Positions 1-5,910 of a stretch of DNA of 11,473 nucleotides are shown in pieces. Source of the DNA: a bacterium (GTDB lineage: Bacteria; Verrucomicrobiota; Kiritimatiellia; UBA8416; CAMZLY01); contig DAOVUR010000039.1 of assembly GCA_030632465.1 (NCBI GenBank), positions 1 through 11,473 on the forward strand, read 5' to 3'. A model generated the notes under the pieces. The model was not told where the DNA came from and did not search any database. It was given only the letters and a program-made list of their open reading frames with translations. Both the position numbers and the translations under genes were made by a program. Position 1 is the first letter of the stretch. Every line of letters begins with the position of its first letter.

Positions 1-1959
1 AAGTTCGCTGATATGTACAAGGCCATCTTTACCTGGAAGCACTTCAACAAAAGCGCCGAATTCTTTAACGCCACTTACTTTGCCGTCATAGATTTTGCCT
101 TCTTCAACTTCAGCAGTAATCATTTCAACTTCACGTTTAGCGATAGCCATTGCTTCGCCATTAACAGCAAAGATGTTGACTGTTCCATCTTCTTCAATAT
201 CAAGTTGTGCACCTGAAAGTTCAGTGATACGACGGATGTTTTTACCACCTGGTCCGATTAGTTCACCAATCTTATCCTGTGGGATAACTATGCTTTCGAT
301 CTGAGGAGCGTGTGGAGAAAGCTCTTTACGCGGCTCAGCTAGAGTTGATGTGATTGTATCAATGATTTTCAATCTTGCTTCTTTAGCCTGTTTGAAAGCA
401 CCTTCTACAAGATCCCATGAAAGACCGTGAATTTTCAGGTCAACCTGGAATCCAGTGATACCTTCAGTAGTTCCAGCAACCTTGAAGTCCATGTCGCCAC
501 AGTGATCTTCTGTGCCGATGATATCTGTTACCAGAATGCTTTTCTCTTCATTACTGAATAGTCCAACGGAGATACCTGCAACAGGTCTCGTGATTGGAAT
601 ACCAGCATCCATCATAGCAAGTGAGCCTACGCAGATTGTAGCCATTGAGCTTGAACCGTTACAGCTCATGATATCAGAGACTACACGTACAGTGTATGGG
701 AAGTCTTCTGGGATAACATGAAGTAGTGAACGTTCACCAAGAGCACCATGTCCGATTTCACGACGACCAGTAGAACCTAGACGTCCAACTTCGCCAACAC
801 TGTATGGAGGGAAATTGTAATGTAGCATGAAGCGTTTTTCAGTATCGCCACCAGTAACAGCATCAAGTGACTGTTTATCTGACTTAGTACCAAGAGTAAC
901 GATTCCGAGTGCTTGTGTTTCGCCACGTTCGAAGATAGCTGAACCGTGAGGACGTGGAAGAACGCTTACCATAGCTGAAAGTGGACGGATCTCATCAAAA
1001 GCGCGTCCATCAATACGAACACCTTTTTCTAGGGCGTTTGCACGTACTGTTGTGATTTCTAGCTCATCTGAAGTTGCACGGAACTCTTCCTTTGTCATTT
1101 CAGGGAACTGTTCTAGAAGTTTTTCGTTAAGCGCAGTCATAACTTCTTTAACAGCAGCTTTTCTTTCATGCTTACCAGGAACTGTAAGAGCTTCTGCAAG
1201 GCCACTACCAACAGAGGCTAGGGCAGCATCAAGTAGTTCGCTATTAACAGCAGTTGCTTCAACTACCTTTTCTGGTAGGCCTAGCTTGCTTCTGAGTTCA
1301 AGCTGAGCATCAATGATCTTAACACATTCAGCATGACCAAAACGCATAGCGGCAACCATATCTTCTTCAGTTGCTTCTTTTGCATCACCTTCAATCATTA
1401 GCGGTAATTCGCGATTTCCGCAATAGATAAGGTTGAGGTCACTCTTTTCGCGTGCTTCGTAAACTGGGTTCACAACGAATTCGCCATCTATTCTGCATAC
1501 TCTTACGCCAGCAATTGGTCCCATGAAAGGGATTTCTGATAGAGTAAGTGCTGCACTTGATGCGATGATGCTGAGGATATCAGAATCGTTTTCGCCGTCA
1601 CATGAGAGCAACATGTTGTTGATCTGTACGTCATTACGGTAATCTGCAGGGAATAGTGGACGGATAGGTCTATCTGTCAGACGTGATGTGAGAATTTCTT
1701 TTTCTGCTGGACGTGCTTCACGCTTGAAGAATCCACCAGGGAAACGACCTGCTGCGTAGAATTTTTCACGATATTCAACTTGTAGCGGGAAGTAGTCTAT
1801 GCCCTCGCGAGGTTTATCTGTGCATGTGATTGCGGAGAGTAGGATAGTGTCGCCGAGACGAACTGTTACAGATCCTGCTGCTTGGTTAGCGAGTAGGCCT
1901 GTTTCAATTGTTAGAGGTTGTCCTCCAACTTCAATAGTTACTGATACTTTATCATTCAT
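1..1959 (-). CDS. pnp: Polynucleotide phosphorylase (PNPase), 3' end outside window
   Basis: PNPase is a trimeric 3'-to-5' phosphorolytic exoribonuclease that releases nucleoside diphosphates and takes part in mRNA decay. The frame is open from the ATG at 1959 to base 1, giving 653 codons of a protein usually about 700 residues or longer. Visible parts in order are a first RNase PH-like domain (about 10-140, with FYAAGRFPGGFFKREARP), a helical linker, and a second RNase PH domain. The second domain carries SCNGSSSMATIC near 430 and the catalytic Asp-rich stretch DHCGDMDFKVAG from residue 485. A KH domain follows with IGELIGPGGKNIRRI near 565-578, then the start of an S1 domain from about 620, cut at VHISEL. 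An AAGGA ribosome site lies 9 nt before the ATG. The gene follows rpsO by 126 nt containing a nested stem-loop, as in the rpsO-pnp order of many bacteria. No frameshift was seen. Confidence 0.97.
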   Translation of the reverse strand, partial: MNDKVSVTIEVGGQPLTIETGLLANQAAGSVTVRLGDTILLSAITCTDKPREGIDYFPLQVEYREKFYAAGRFPGGFFKREARPAEKEILTSRLTDRPIRPLFPADYRNDVQINNMLLSCDGENDSDILSIIASSAALTLSEIPFMGPIAGVRVCRIDGEFVVNPVYEAREKSDLNLIYCGNRELPLMIEGDAKEATEEDMVAAMRFGHAECVKIIDAQLELRSKLGLPEKVVEATAVNSELLDAALASVGSGLAEALTVPGKHERKAAVKEVMTALNEKLLEQFPEMTKEEFRATSDELEITTVRANALEKGVRIDGRAFDEIRPLSAMVSVLPRPHGSAIFERGETQALGIVTLGTKSDKQSLDAVTGGDTEKRFMLHYNFPPYSVGEVGRLGSTGRREIGHGALGERSLLHVIPEDFPYTVRVVSDIMSCNGSSSMATICVGSLAMMDAGIPITRPVAGISVGLFSNEEKSILVTDIIGTEDHCGDMDFKVAGTTEGITGFQVDLKIHGLSWDLVEGAFKQAKEARLKIIDTITSTLAEPRKELSPHAPQIESIVIPQDKIGELIGPGGKNIRRITELSGAQLDIEEDGTVNIFAVNGEAMAIAKREVEMITAEVEEGKIYDGKVSGVKEFGAFVEVLPGKDGLVHISEL

Positions 1960-2003
1960 AATATATTTTCCTTAATGTTATATGGAACTTCTCTGTTTTA
2001 GTG

Positions 2004-2059
2004 AGATTCCCTTAATTTGCAAGCAACAGAGTTCTTGCATGTAGGGCGTCTGGGAATCT
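2004..2059 (-). promoter_or_regulatory. Nested stem-loop in the rpsO-pnp intergenic region
   Basis: Read on the minus strand, an outer 8-bp stem AGATTCCC/GGGAATCT (2059-2052 with 2011-2004) encloses an inner hairpin. The inner arms are TGCAAG/CTTGCA (2039-2034 with 2023-2018), extended by AAC/GTT around a 3-nt loop with one bulged base. The two stems are separated by 12 and 6 unpaired bases. No T-run follows, so this is not an intrinsic terminator. It lies 44 nt upstream of the pnp start. In E. coli a leader stem-loop in the same place is cut by RNase III and lets PNPase control its own mRNA. A similar role here is inference from position and shape. Confidence 0.6.
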
Positions 2060-2085
2060 ATGGGTAGTGAATAAGCGTGTGTCAA

Positions 2086-2349
2086 TTAACGACGGAGCTT
2101 ATGCAACTTGAGTACTTCGTGGTAACGGTCTAGATCTGTACGTTTCAGGTAGTCTAGTAGGTTACGACGAGTGTTAACCATCTTGATTAGACCAAAACGT
2201 GAATGGTGATCTTTTTTGTTAGCTTTTAGATGGTCTGAAAGCAGTTCGATCTTTTTTGTTAGAACAGCGATCTGTACGTCAGATGATCCAGTGTCTTTTT
2301 CGTGACGTTGAAACTCTTTTTGAATAGAACTTTTATCAATTTGGCTCAT
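2086..2349 (-). CDS. rpsO: Small ribosomal subunit protein S15
   Basis: S15 binds the 16S rRNA central-domain junction early in 30S assembly and helps form intersubunit bridges. The 87-residue product is close to the usual 88-89. It shows the family signatures: DTGSSDVQIA at 19-28, DHHSRFGL at 47-54 around the rRNA-contacting loop, and RRNLLDYLKRTD at 61-72. It is all-helical, with a basic C-terminus ending KLHKLRR. Two ribosome-site candidates precede the ATG: GAAG 5 nt away and a stronger GAGGA 14 nt away. The gene is first in a unit with pnp. It has its own promoter candidate at 2430-2459 and is separated from the nusA operon by the brnTA pair. Confidence 0.97.
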   Translation of the reverse strand: MSQIDKSSIQKEFQRHEKDTGSSDVQIAVLTKKIELLSDHLKANKKDHHSRFGLIKMVNTRRNLLDYLKRTDLDRYHEVLKLHKLRR

Positions 2350-2376
2350 GCTATCTTCTTTATTCCTCTTTTGTTT

Positions 2377-2390
2377 GAGGCATATGCCCC
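2377..2390 (-). promoter_or_regulatory. rpsO: Small hairpin in the rpsO leader, possible S15 autoregulatory site
   Basis: On the minus strand GGGGCATATGCCTC folds into a 5-bp stem with an ATAT loop: G2390-C2377, G2389-U2378 wobble, G2388-C2379, G2387-C2380, C2386-G2381. It lies 27 nt before the rpsO start codon. S15 is known to recognise a G-U pair stacked on a G-C pair in rRNA and in several rpsO leaders, and this stem has that feature. Such short hairpins also arise by chance, so the assignment is tentative. Confidence 0.3.
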
Positions 2391-2429
2391 GTTATCTATG
2401 TTTTTCTTCTTACTGTTTGTCTGGGCAGG

Positions 2430-2459
2430 AATATATCGAAACAAATGGTGGTATGTAAA
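2430..2459 (-). promoter_or_regulatory. rpsO: Candidate sigma-70-type promoter for rpsO-pnp
   Basis: On the minus strand TTTACA (2459-2454) is followed after 18 nt by TATATT (2435-2430). Each hexamer differs from consensus at one base. Transcription would start near 2423, giving a leader of about 75 nt before rpsO that includes the hairpin at 2377-2390. This is the best promoter-like match upstream of rpsO and fits rpsO-pnp being a unit separate from the nusA operon. Confidence 0.5.
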
Positions 2460-2509
2460 GCGATTCTTTTGCTTTTTTTATTTTAAAAAACATGTGCGGG
2501 AAAACCGGC

Positions 2510-2538
2510 TGATATTGATATTTTCGGATAAGTATAAT
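2510..2538 (+). promoter_or_regulatory. brnT: Candidate promoter for brnT-brnA
   Basis: A perfect TATAAT is present at 2533-2538, about 52 nt before the brnT ATG. The -35 region is poor: TGATAT at 17-nt spacing, or CTGATA at 18-nt spacing. A tandem GATATTGATATT (2511-2522) overlaps it. BrnA antitoxins typically repress their own promoter, and a weak -35 next to short repeats would suit that, but no clear operator palindrome is visible. Confidence 0.4.
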
Positions 2539-2589
2539 TCCCCATATTTTTATATTGCTTTTCTGTCAGCGATATTATAGTTTATCAAT

Positions 2590-2868
2590 ATGAGTAAGGT
2601 TAAATTCGAATGGGATTTAGGGAAAAATAGTAAGAACCAAAAGAAGCATGGCGTATCTTTTGAATCGGCACAATATGTATTTGCCGATTCACGCAGAATA
2701 ATCGCTGAAGATCTTTCGCATAGTGAAAGTGAGAAACGGTATTTCTGTTTTGGTTTCGTTGGCGGAGGGGTTCTTACAGTTAGATTCACAATGCGTGGAT
2801 CAATAATTAGAATATTTGGTGCTGGATATTGGCGGAAAGGAAAAAAGATTTATGACAACAAAAATTAA
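2590..2868 (+). CDS. brnT: BrnT-family (DUF497) ribonuclease toxin
   Basis: This is the toxin of a type II toxin-antitoxin pair. BrnT proteins are small RelE-fold ribonucleases that inhibit translation until bound by BrnA. The 92-residue product has the family hallmarks: FEWDLGKNSKNQKKHGVSFESA at 6-27 (the WD..K...N..KHGVSF signature), a VFAD segment at 30-33, E48-K-R50 before a beta strand, and the C-terminal IRIFGAGYWRKGKKIY at 73-88. The last motif departs from the more common RIISAR ending; I recall GAGYWRKGKK in a subfamily of DUF497, so I do not regard it as decay. No good ribosome site precedes the ATG. The 3' end overlaps brnA by 17 nt, which suggests coupled translation. The pair is convergent with the nusA operon. 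Confidence 0.87.
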   Translation: MSKVKFEWDLGKNSKNQKKHGVSFESAQYVFADSRRIIAEDLSHSESEKRYFCFGFVGGGVLTVRFTMRGSIIRIFGAGYWRKGKKIYDNKN

Positions 2869-3082
2869 ATATACAGATGGACCTATTGGAGATATTAGAA
2901 TTATTAGCGATTTTCTTCCTTCGCCTGAAGAACTTGCATTTAAAGAGGAGCAAGTTAAAGTCACAATAGGGTTAAGTAAATCCAGTGTTGACTTCTTTAG
3001 AAAACAAGCAAAAGATCATCATACGCAATATCAAAAGATGATACGGCGTTTGTTAGATGTTTATGTTGCCCAACACCAATAG
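2852..3082 (+). CDS. brnA: BrnA-family antitoxin (ribbon-helix-helix)
   Basis: This is the antitoxin partner of the upstream BrnT toxin. Such proteins bind the toxin through one part and DNA through a ribbon-helix-helix fold, neutralising the toxin and repressing the operon. I chose the ATG at 2852, with AGGA 10 nt upstream, giving 76 residues; a longer frame from a TTG at 2816 lacks support. The C-terminal half has the expected pattern: strand VKVTIGL at 35-41, helix SSVDFFRKQAKD at 44-55, then helix HTQYQKMIRRLLDVYVAQH at 57-75. The N-terminal half, rich in acidic residues, is the likely toxin-wrapping part. The start overlaps the brnT end by 17 nt in another frame. The stop codon lies inside the left half of an attC-like inverted repeat. 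Confidence 0.82.
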   Translation: MTTKIKYTDGPIGDIRIISDFLPSPEELAFKEEQVKVTIGLSKSSVDFFRKQAKDHHTQYQKMIRRLLDVYVAQHQ

Positions 3083-3200
3083 GAATAGATTTTGGCAAGA
3101 CTTTGCTTGCGCGTCAATACGGGGAATATTTTGCTTGTTACTTACAATGATACCAGCTAGCAGTATTATAACGTTTCGTGCTGACCATTTTTTGTTGGGC
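3068..3200 (+). repeat. Inverted repeat resembling integron attC outer boxes
   Basis: GCCCAACA (3068-3075) and TGTTGGGC (3193-3200) are exact reverse complements. The first contains GCCCAAC, which fits the attC R'' consensus RYYYAAC; the second contains GTTGGGC, which fits R' GTTRRRY. Order, orientation and 133-nt length match an attC site at the end of a cassette gene. Inside, only a short further pairing is seen (AT-A-GG at 3079-3083 with CCAT at 3185-3188, one bulged base). There is no strong inner symmetry. No matching TTGGGC was found upstream of brnT to mark the other cassette end. An integron origin is therefore only possible. Confidence 0.3.
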
Positions 3201-3210
3201 GGAGCCTTAC

Positions 3211-3239
3211 AAAAATATGGGTCGATCACATTGTTCGAC
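3211..3239 (-). terminator. Weak terminator candidate downstream of the nusA operon
   Basis: On the minus strand GTCGA (3239-3235) pairs with TCGAC (3225-3221) across a 9-nt loop. Five bases later comes a run of five T (3215-3211). It begins 11 nt after the stop codon of the last operon gene, where a terminator is expected, but the 5-bp stem is weak and the T-run is offset. It is the only terminator-like element seen between the operon and the convergent brnTA pair. Confidence 0.35.
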
Positions 3240-3250
3240 TTCCTGTGGGT

Positions 3251-3571
3251 TTATTCGTAGAAAGCTGATGGGCTCCAAAATGGGTATCCTTTTGCTGCGT
3301 CACTGAATCCCCAGACTGGTACGGATATAGGGAGAAGGAGATATTGGACAGGCCAGAGGTTCTTTGGGTACAGGCATACAACGAAATTGGAGATCATATT
3401 GGGTATAAGATTCACAGGAAACATGACTGCGCGTAGTGCGGGGGTCTGGATTTGCGGTCTGTCATGAACGACAACGACAGAGCCATCACCAACAGTGACA
3501 GAACGAGGTGTTGCGGATCCGGTAATTAGCAGGATCGCAAAAATCCAGATGATGTGGTGTCCACAAGTCAT
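3251..3571 (-). CDS. Small exported protein of unknown function
   Basis: I do not recognise this protein. From the ATG at 3571 it has 106 residues. The N-terminus MTCGHHIIWIFAILLITGSA looks like a signal peptide with possible cleavage after GSA, so the product is likely exported. The mature part has a short beta-like section with VTVGDGSVVVVHD, then a conserved-looking hydrophobic, aromatic and proline-rich section. That section includes NLIPNMISN and PVWGFSDAAKGYPFW, and the protein ends SPSAFYE. The ATG is preceded by GAAAGAAG at a suitable distance. A GTG at 3631 in frame would add 20 residues (RREERRK-like basic stretch before the membrane segment) and cannot be excluded. It follows ribF by about 90 nt on the same strand and is probably the last gene of the nusA operon. 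No lipobox is seen. Confidence 0.6.
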   Translation of the reverse strand: MTCGHHIIWIFAILLITGSATPRSVTVGDGSVVVVHDRPQIQTPALRAVMFPVNLIPNMISNFVVCLYPKNLWPVQYLLLPISVPVWGFSDAAKGYPFWSPSAFYE

Positions 3572-3659
3572 GTGTTTTCTTCTTTCACGTCGAACAAATG
3601 TTAGTAATAAAATGCATATGTGCTTATTCACTGGAATTATCTTTTTATAGTGAGTTGAG

Positions 3660-4649
3660 TCAGTGAACGATGGTCTCGTCTTTGCACGTTGCTAGGATTG
3701 TTTCTGCTTGGGAAACATCGAGTGATATCTGTTTTCTGAGGGAGATGACGGAGTCAAATTTCTTTTCGTTGCGGATTTTCGCAACAAAGAAGATCTCGAT
3801 ATCAACTCCATATAGGTCTTTTTCGAAGTCTAGAATGTGCAGTTCGAGGATAGGGGCTTGCGTATTATCTTCGGTGAAAGTTGGTCTTACGCCAAAGTTT
3901 AATATTCCGTTGTAGAATCTGTCATTCTTTTTGTCGCCTGATGAGTTACCTGGAGATTTGATAAGCATACGTGCGGCGTATACGCCAAAAGGTGGTAGTA
4001 CTTCATGGTGAGCATCTAGATTTGCGGTTGGAAACCCTACTGCATGACCTATGCCTGAGCCGTGTTGCACTGTGCCGAGTACGCTGAATGGGCGGCCGAG
4101 CATGGCTGTGGCATCTTCTATGTTACCACGTAGAACGGCGGTGCGAATACGTGTGCTAGATATGGGGGCGCCTTGCCAGATGCGGGGGTTGGTAACAGAT
4201 AGTTTTAGCGTGCTGTTTTTGATCAGTCGCGAGATCATTGCGGGGTTGCCTTGTCCTTTATGGCCAAAGCGCCAGTTTTGACCTACAATAATTCCGGCCA
4301 GTGGTGGGGAGCTATCGAGAAGTTGTTGAATAAAGATTTCTGGTGGTGTTTGCGCTATCTCTTGATTGAATGGCAGTATTATGCAGCCATCTATATTTAG
4401 GCGCTCCATAATACGTGTTTTATGATCTGTTGCAGTTAGTAGTGGTGGCGCGGCTTCTGGGTTTAGTACGCGCATGGGGTGTTTTTGGAATGTTATGACC
4501 CATGTTTCTCCGCCGATTTTCTCTGCCTCCGTAATGGCTTGTCCGATAACTTTGCAGTGGCCAAGATGTACGCCATCAAAAAAACCGGCAGCAGCAATAA
4601 TAGGTTTGCCTATTTTTCTGATATCTTTTAGATCATGAATTATTTTCAT
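3660..4649 (-). CDS. ribF: Bifunctional riboflavin kinase / FAD synthetase
   Basis: RibF phosphorylates riboflavin to FMN and then adenylates FMN to FAD in the cytoplasm. The 329-residue length is typical. The N-terminal nucleotidyltransferase half has GFFDGVHLGH at 22-31 (the HxGH-type nucleotide site), WRFGHKGQG at 126-134 and ISSTRIR at 163-169, equivalent to the ISSTRIR/K site of this superfamily. The C-terminal riboflavin kinase half starts about 185 (GRPFSVLGTV). It has GFPTANL at 205-211, NFGVRPTF at 251-258 and LELHILDF at 268-275, with the probable catalytic Glu269. An AGGAG site sits 6 nt before the ATG. The gene lies 22 nt after truB. ribF follows truB in many bacteria, so the neighbourhood supports the call. 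Confidence 0.96.
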   Translation of the reverse strand: MKIIHDLKDIRKIGKPIIAAAGFFDGVHLGHCKVIGQAITEAEKIGGETWVITFQKHPMRVLNPEAAPPLLTATDHKTRIMERLNIDGCIILPFNQEIAQTPPEIFIQQLLDSSPPLAGIIVGQNWRFGHKGQGNPAMISRLIKNSTLKLSVTNPRIWQGAPISSTRIRTAVLRGNIEDATAMLGRPFSVLGTVQHGSGIGHAVGFPTANLDAHHEVLPPFGVYAARMLIKSPGNSSGDKKNDRFYNGILNFGVRPTFTEDNTQAPILELHILDFEKDLYGVDIEIFFVAKIRNEKKFDSVISLRKQISLDVSQAETILATCKDETIVH

Positions 4650-4671
4650 TCTGACTCCTGATATAGAATCT

Positions 4672-5418
4672 CTATGCGAATTTTGCGACAGGAATTATTT
4701 TATCTATTACTGTCTGGTAGTCCATATCCAATATCTCATCTAGCGGAATAGTCTCTGCAATATCCATTGAACCAGCATTAGTGCGTCGGAGCGCGGATAG
4801 ATGCGCTTTGCAGCCTAGGTTTTCTCCGATATCGTTACAGATTGTGCGTACGTATGTACCTTTTGTGCAGCGGAGGACGAATTTTATCTCTGGCGGATTA
4901 AAATCTAGTATCTTGAATTTATATATATGCATTAAGCGCGGCTTGCGTTCTACGGTTTTGCCTTTACGGGCAAGTTTATAGAGTGGGACACCATTAACTT
5001 TTACAGCTGATACCATGGGCGGGGTTTGGAAGATGTCGCCTTTAAAGTTTTTCATCTCTTCTTCGACTATTTCTTGTGTGATATGTTCCCACTCGCCTTC
5101 GCTGGTTACTTCTCCTGTGGCATCTTGGCTGTCTGTGGATGATCCAAGGTACATAGTGCCTTCGTAAGTTTTGTCTGATGACATTAGCCGATCTGAAAGT
5201 TTTGTTCCGCGTCCAAGCATAATCAATAATACACCAGTTGCCATAGGATCGAGTGTGCCGCCGTGACCTACACGCTTGATGCCAACTTTACGGCGGATAG
5301 CATCTACGACGTCATGCGATGTCATGCCCATTGGTTTATCCACAGGAAGCACGCCATCGTAAGGTTGAGCATTTTGGGGTGGGGCGGGTGTTGAAAAACG
5401 CTGGTTATTCTGTTGCAT
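4672..5418 (-). CDS. truB: tRNA pseudouridine-55 synthase
   Basis: TruB converts U55 of the T-loop of tRNAs to pseudouridine and also acts as a tRNA chaperone. The 248-residue protein has the family motifs in order: LPVDKPMGMTSHDVV from 24, VGHGGTLDPMATGVL at 50-64 with catalytic Asp57, KTYEGTMYLG at 83-92 with the conserved Tyr, QTPPMVSAVKVNGVPLYKLAR at 131-151, and GTYVRTICNDIGENLG at 187-202. The first loop reads HGGTLDP where many homologues read HTGTLDP. About 20 extra N-terminal residues, rich in Gln, Asn and Pro, precede the core, and no C-terminal PUA extension of appreciable size is seen. The ribosome site is weak (TGAGA). The gene starts 18 nt after rbfA, suggesting translation coupled to it. 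Confidence 0.96.
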   Translation of the reverse strand: MQQNNQRFSTPAPPQNAQPYDGVLPVDKPMGMTSHDVVDAIRRKVGIKRVGHGGTLDPMATGVLLIMLGRGTKLSDRLMSSDKTYEGTMYLGSSTDSQDATGEVTSEGEWEHITQEIVEEEMKNFKGDIFQTPPMVSAVKVNGVPLYKLARKGKTVERKPRLMHIYKFKILDFNPPEIKFVLRCTKGTYVRTICNDIGENLGCKAHLSALRRTNAGSMDIAETIPLDEILDMDYQTVIDKIIPVAKFA

Positions 5419-5436
5419 TGCTATATCTCAGTTCTT

Positions 5437-5874
5437 TTATTCACTTTTAGGTGCGTCTGATTCTGGGTTCAGATGTTCTAAGTCCATATAATCTTCATCA
5501 GAGACCTCAGGTTCAACTTCAGTTTCAGGAACAGCGATGTGCGAGATTGTATCAAGTACATTGCTACCTTTTGCTATGGATGAATCTAAGGAGAAAAATA
5601 GGCGTGGCGTGTATTTGAGGACAACTGAGTTGCTCACGTAGTCTTGAAACTCTTTTCTATGGCTTCGTAGCATAGTGAGAACTTTTTTGCGTTTTGATTG
5701 ATGACATCTGACAGAAACCATTACTCTTGCTTGTCGTAGGTCACGACTGGCTGATACGCTAGTAACTGTTATTGATGCAAGGTCTACTTCGCCAGGGCGT
5801 AAGATGCGATACATGCCAGCGGCTATTTCGCGCTGTAGCAACACATTGACGCGTTTCATTCTGTCAACACTCAT
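5437..5874 (-). CDS. rbfA: 30S ribosome-binding factor A
   Basis: RbfA is a small KH-fold protein that binds immature 30S subunits near helix 1 of 16S rRNA and helps late maturation, notably in the cold. The 145-residue product starts with the usual RMKRVNVLLQREIAAGMYR helix. It then has a beta strand ITVTSVSASRDLRQARVMVSV at 35-55 and the helix before the family motif LKYTPRLFFSLDSSIAKGSNV at 86-106. Residues 117-145 form an acidic tail (ETEVEPEVSDEDYMDLEH...), longer than the core needs and probably disordered. An AGGTA ribosome site lies 6 nt before the ATG. The position between infB and truB is the classical one. Confidence 0.94.
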   Translation of the reverse strand: MSVDRMKRVNVLLQREIAAGMYRILRPGEVDLASITVTSVSASRDLRQARVMVSVRCHQSKRKKVLTMLRSHRKEFQDYVSNSVVLKYTPRLFFSLDSSIAKGSNVLDTISHIAVPETEVEPEVSDEDYMDLEHLNPESDAPKSE

Positions 5875-5910
5875 GATGATTACCTATGGTAGAATTATTG
5901 ATCTTTAGTG

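Noticed and set aside
2467..2490. T-run/A-run symmetry TTTTTTA...TAAAAAA as a terminator
   Set aside because: The stem has no G-C pairs and no gene ends next to it; it is simple A/T-rich sequence.
2302..2580. Plus-strand frame of 92 codons, hydrophobic and aromatic, just before brnT
   Set aside because: It begins antisense to rpsO, has no ribosome site and its composition is what A/T-rich spacer DNA gives when translated. The region is better explained as two promoters.
3095..3110. Hairpin GCAAG/CTTGC with a 6-nt loop after brnA, as a terminator for brnTA
   Set aside because: Only 5 bp and no T-run follows on the plus strand.
3057..3260. Plus-strand frame of 67 codons after brnA
   Set aside because: It overlaps the brnA end, has no recognisable motif or ribosome site, and runs into the antisense of the exported-protein gene.
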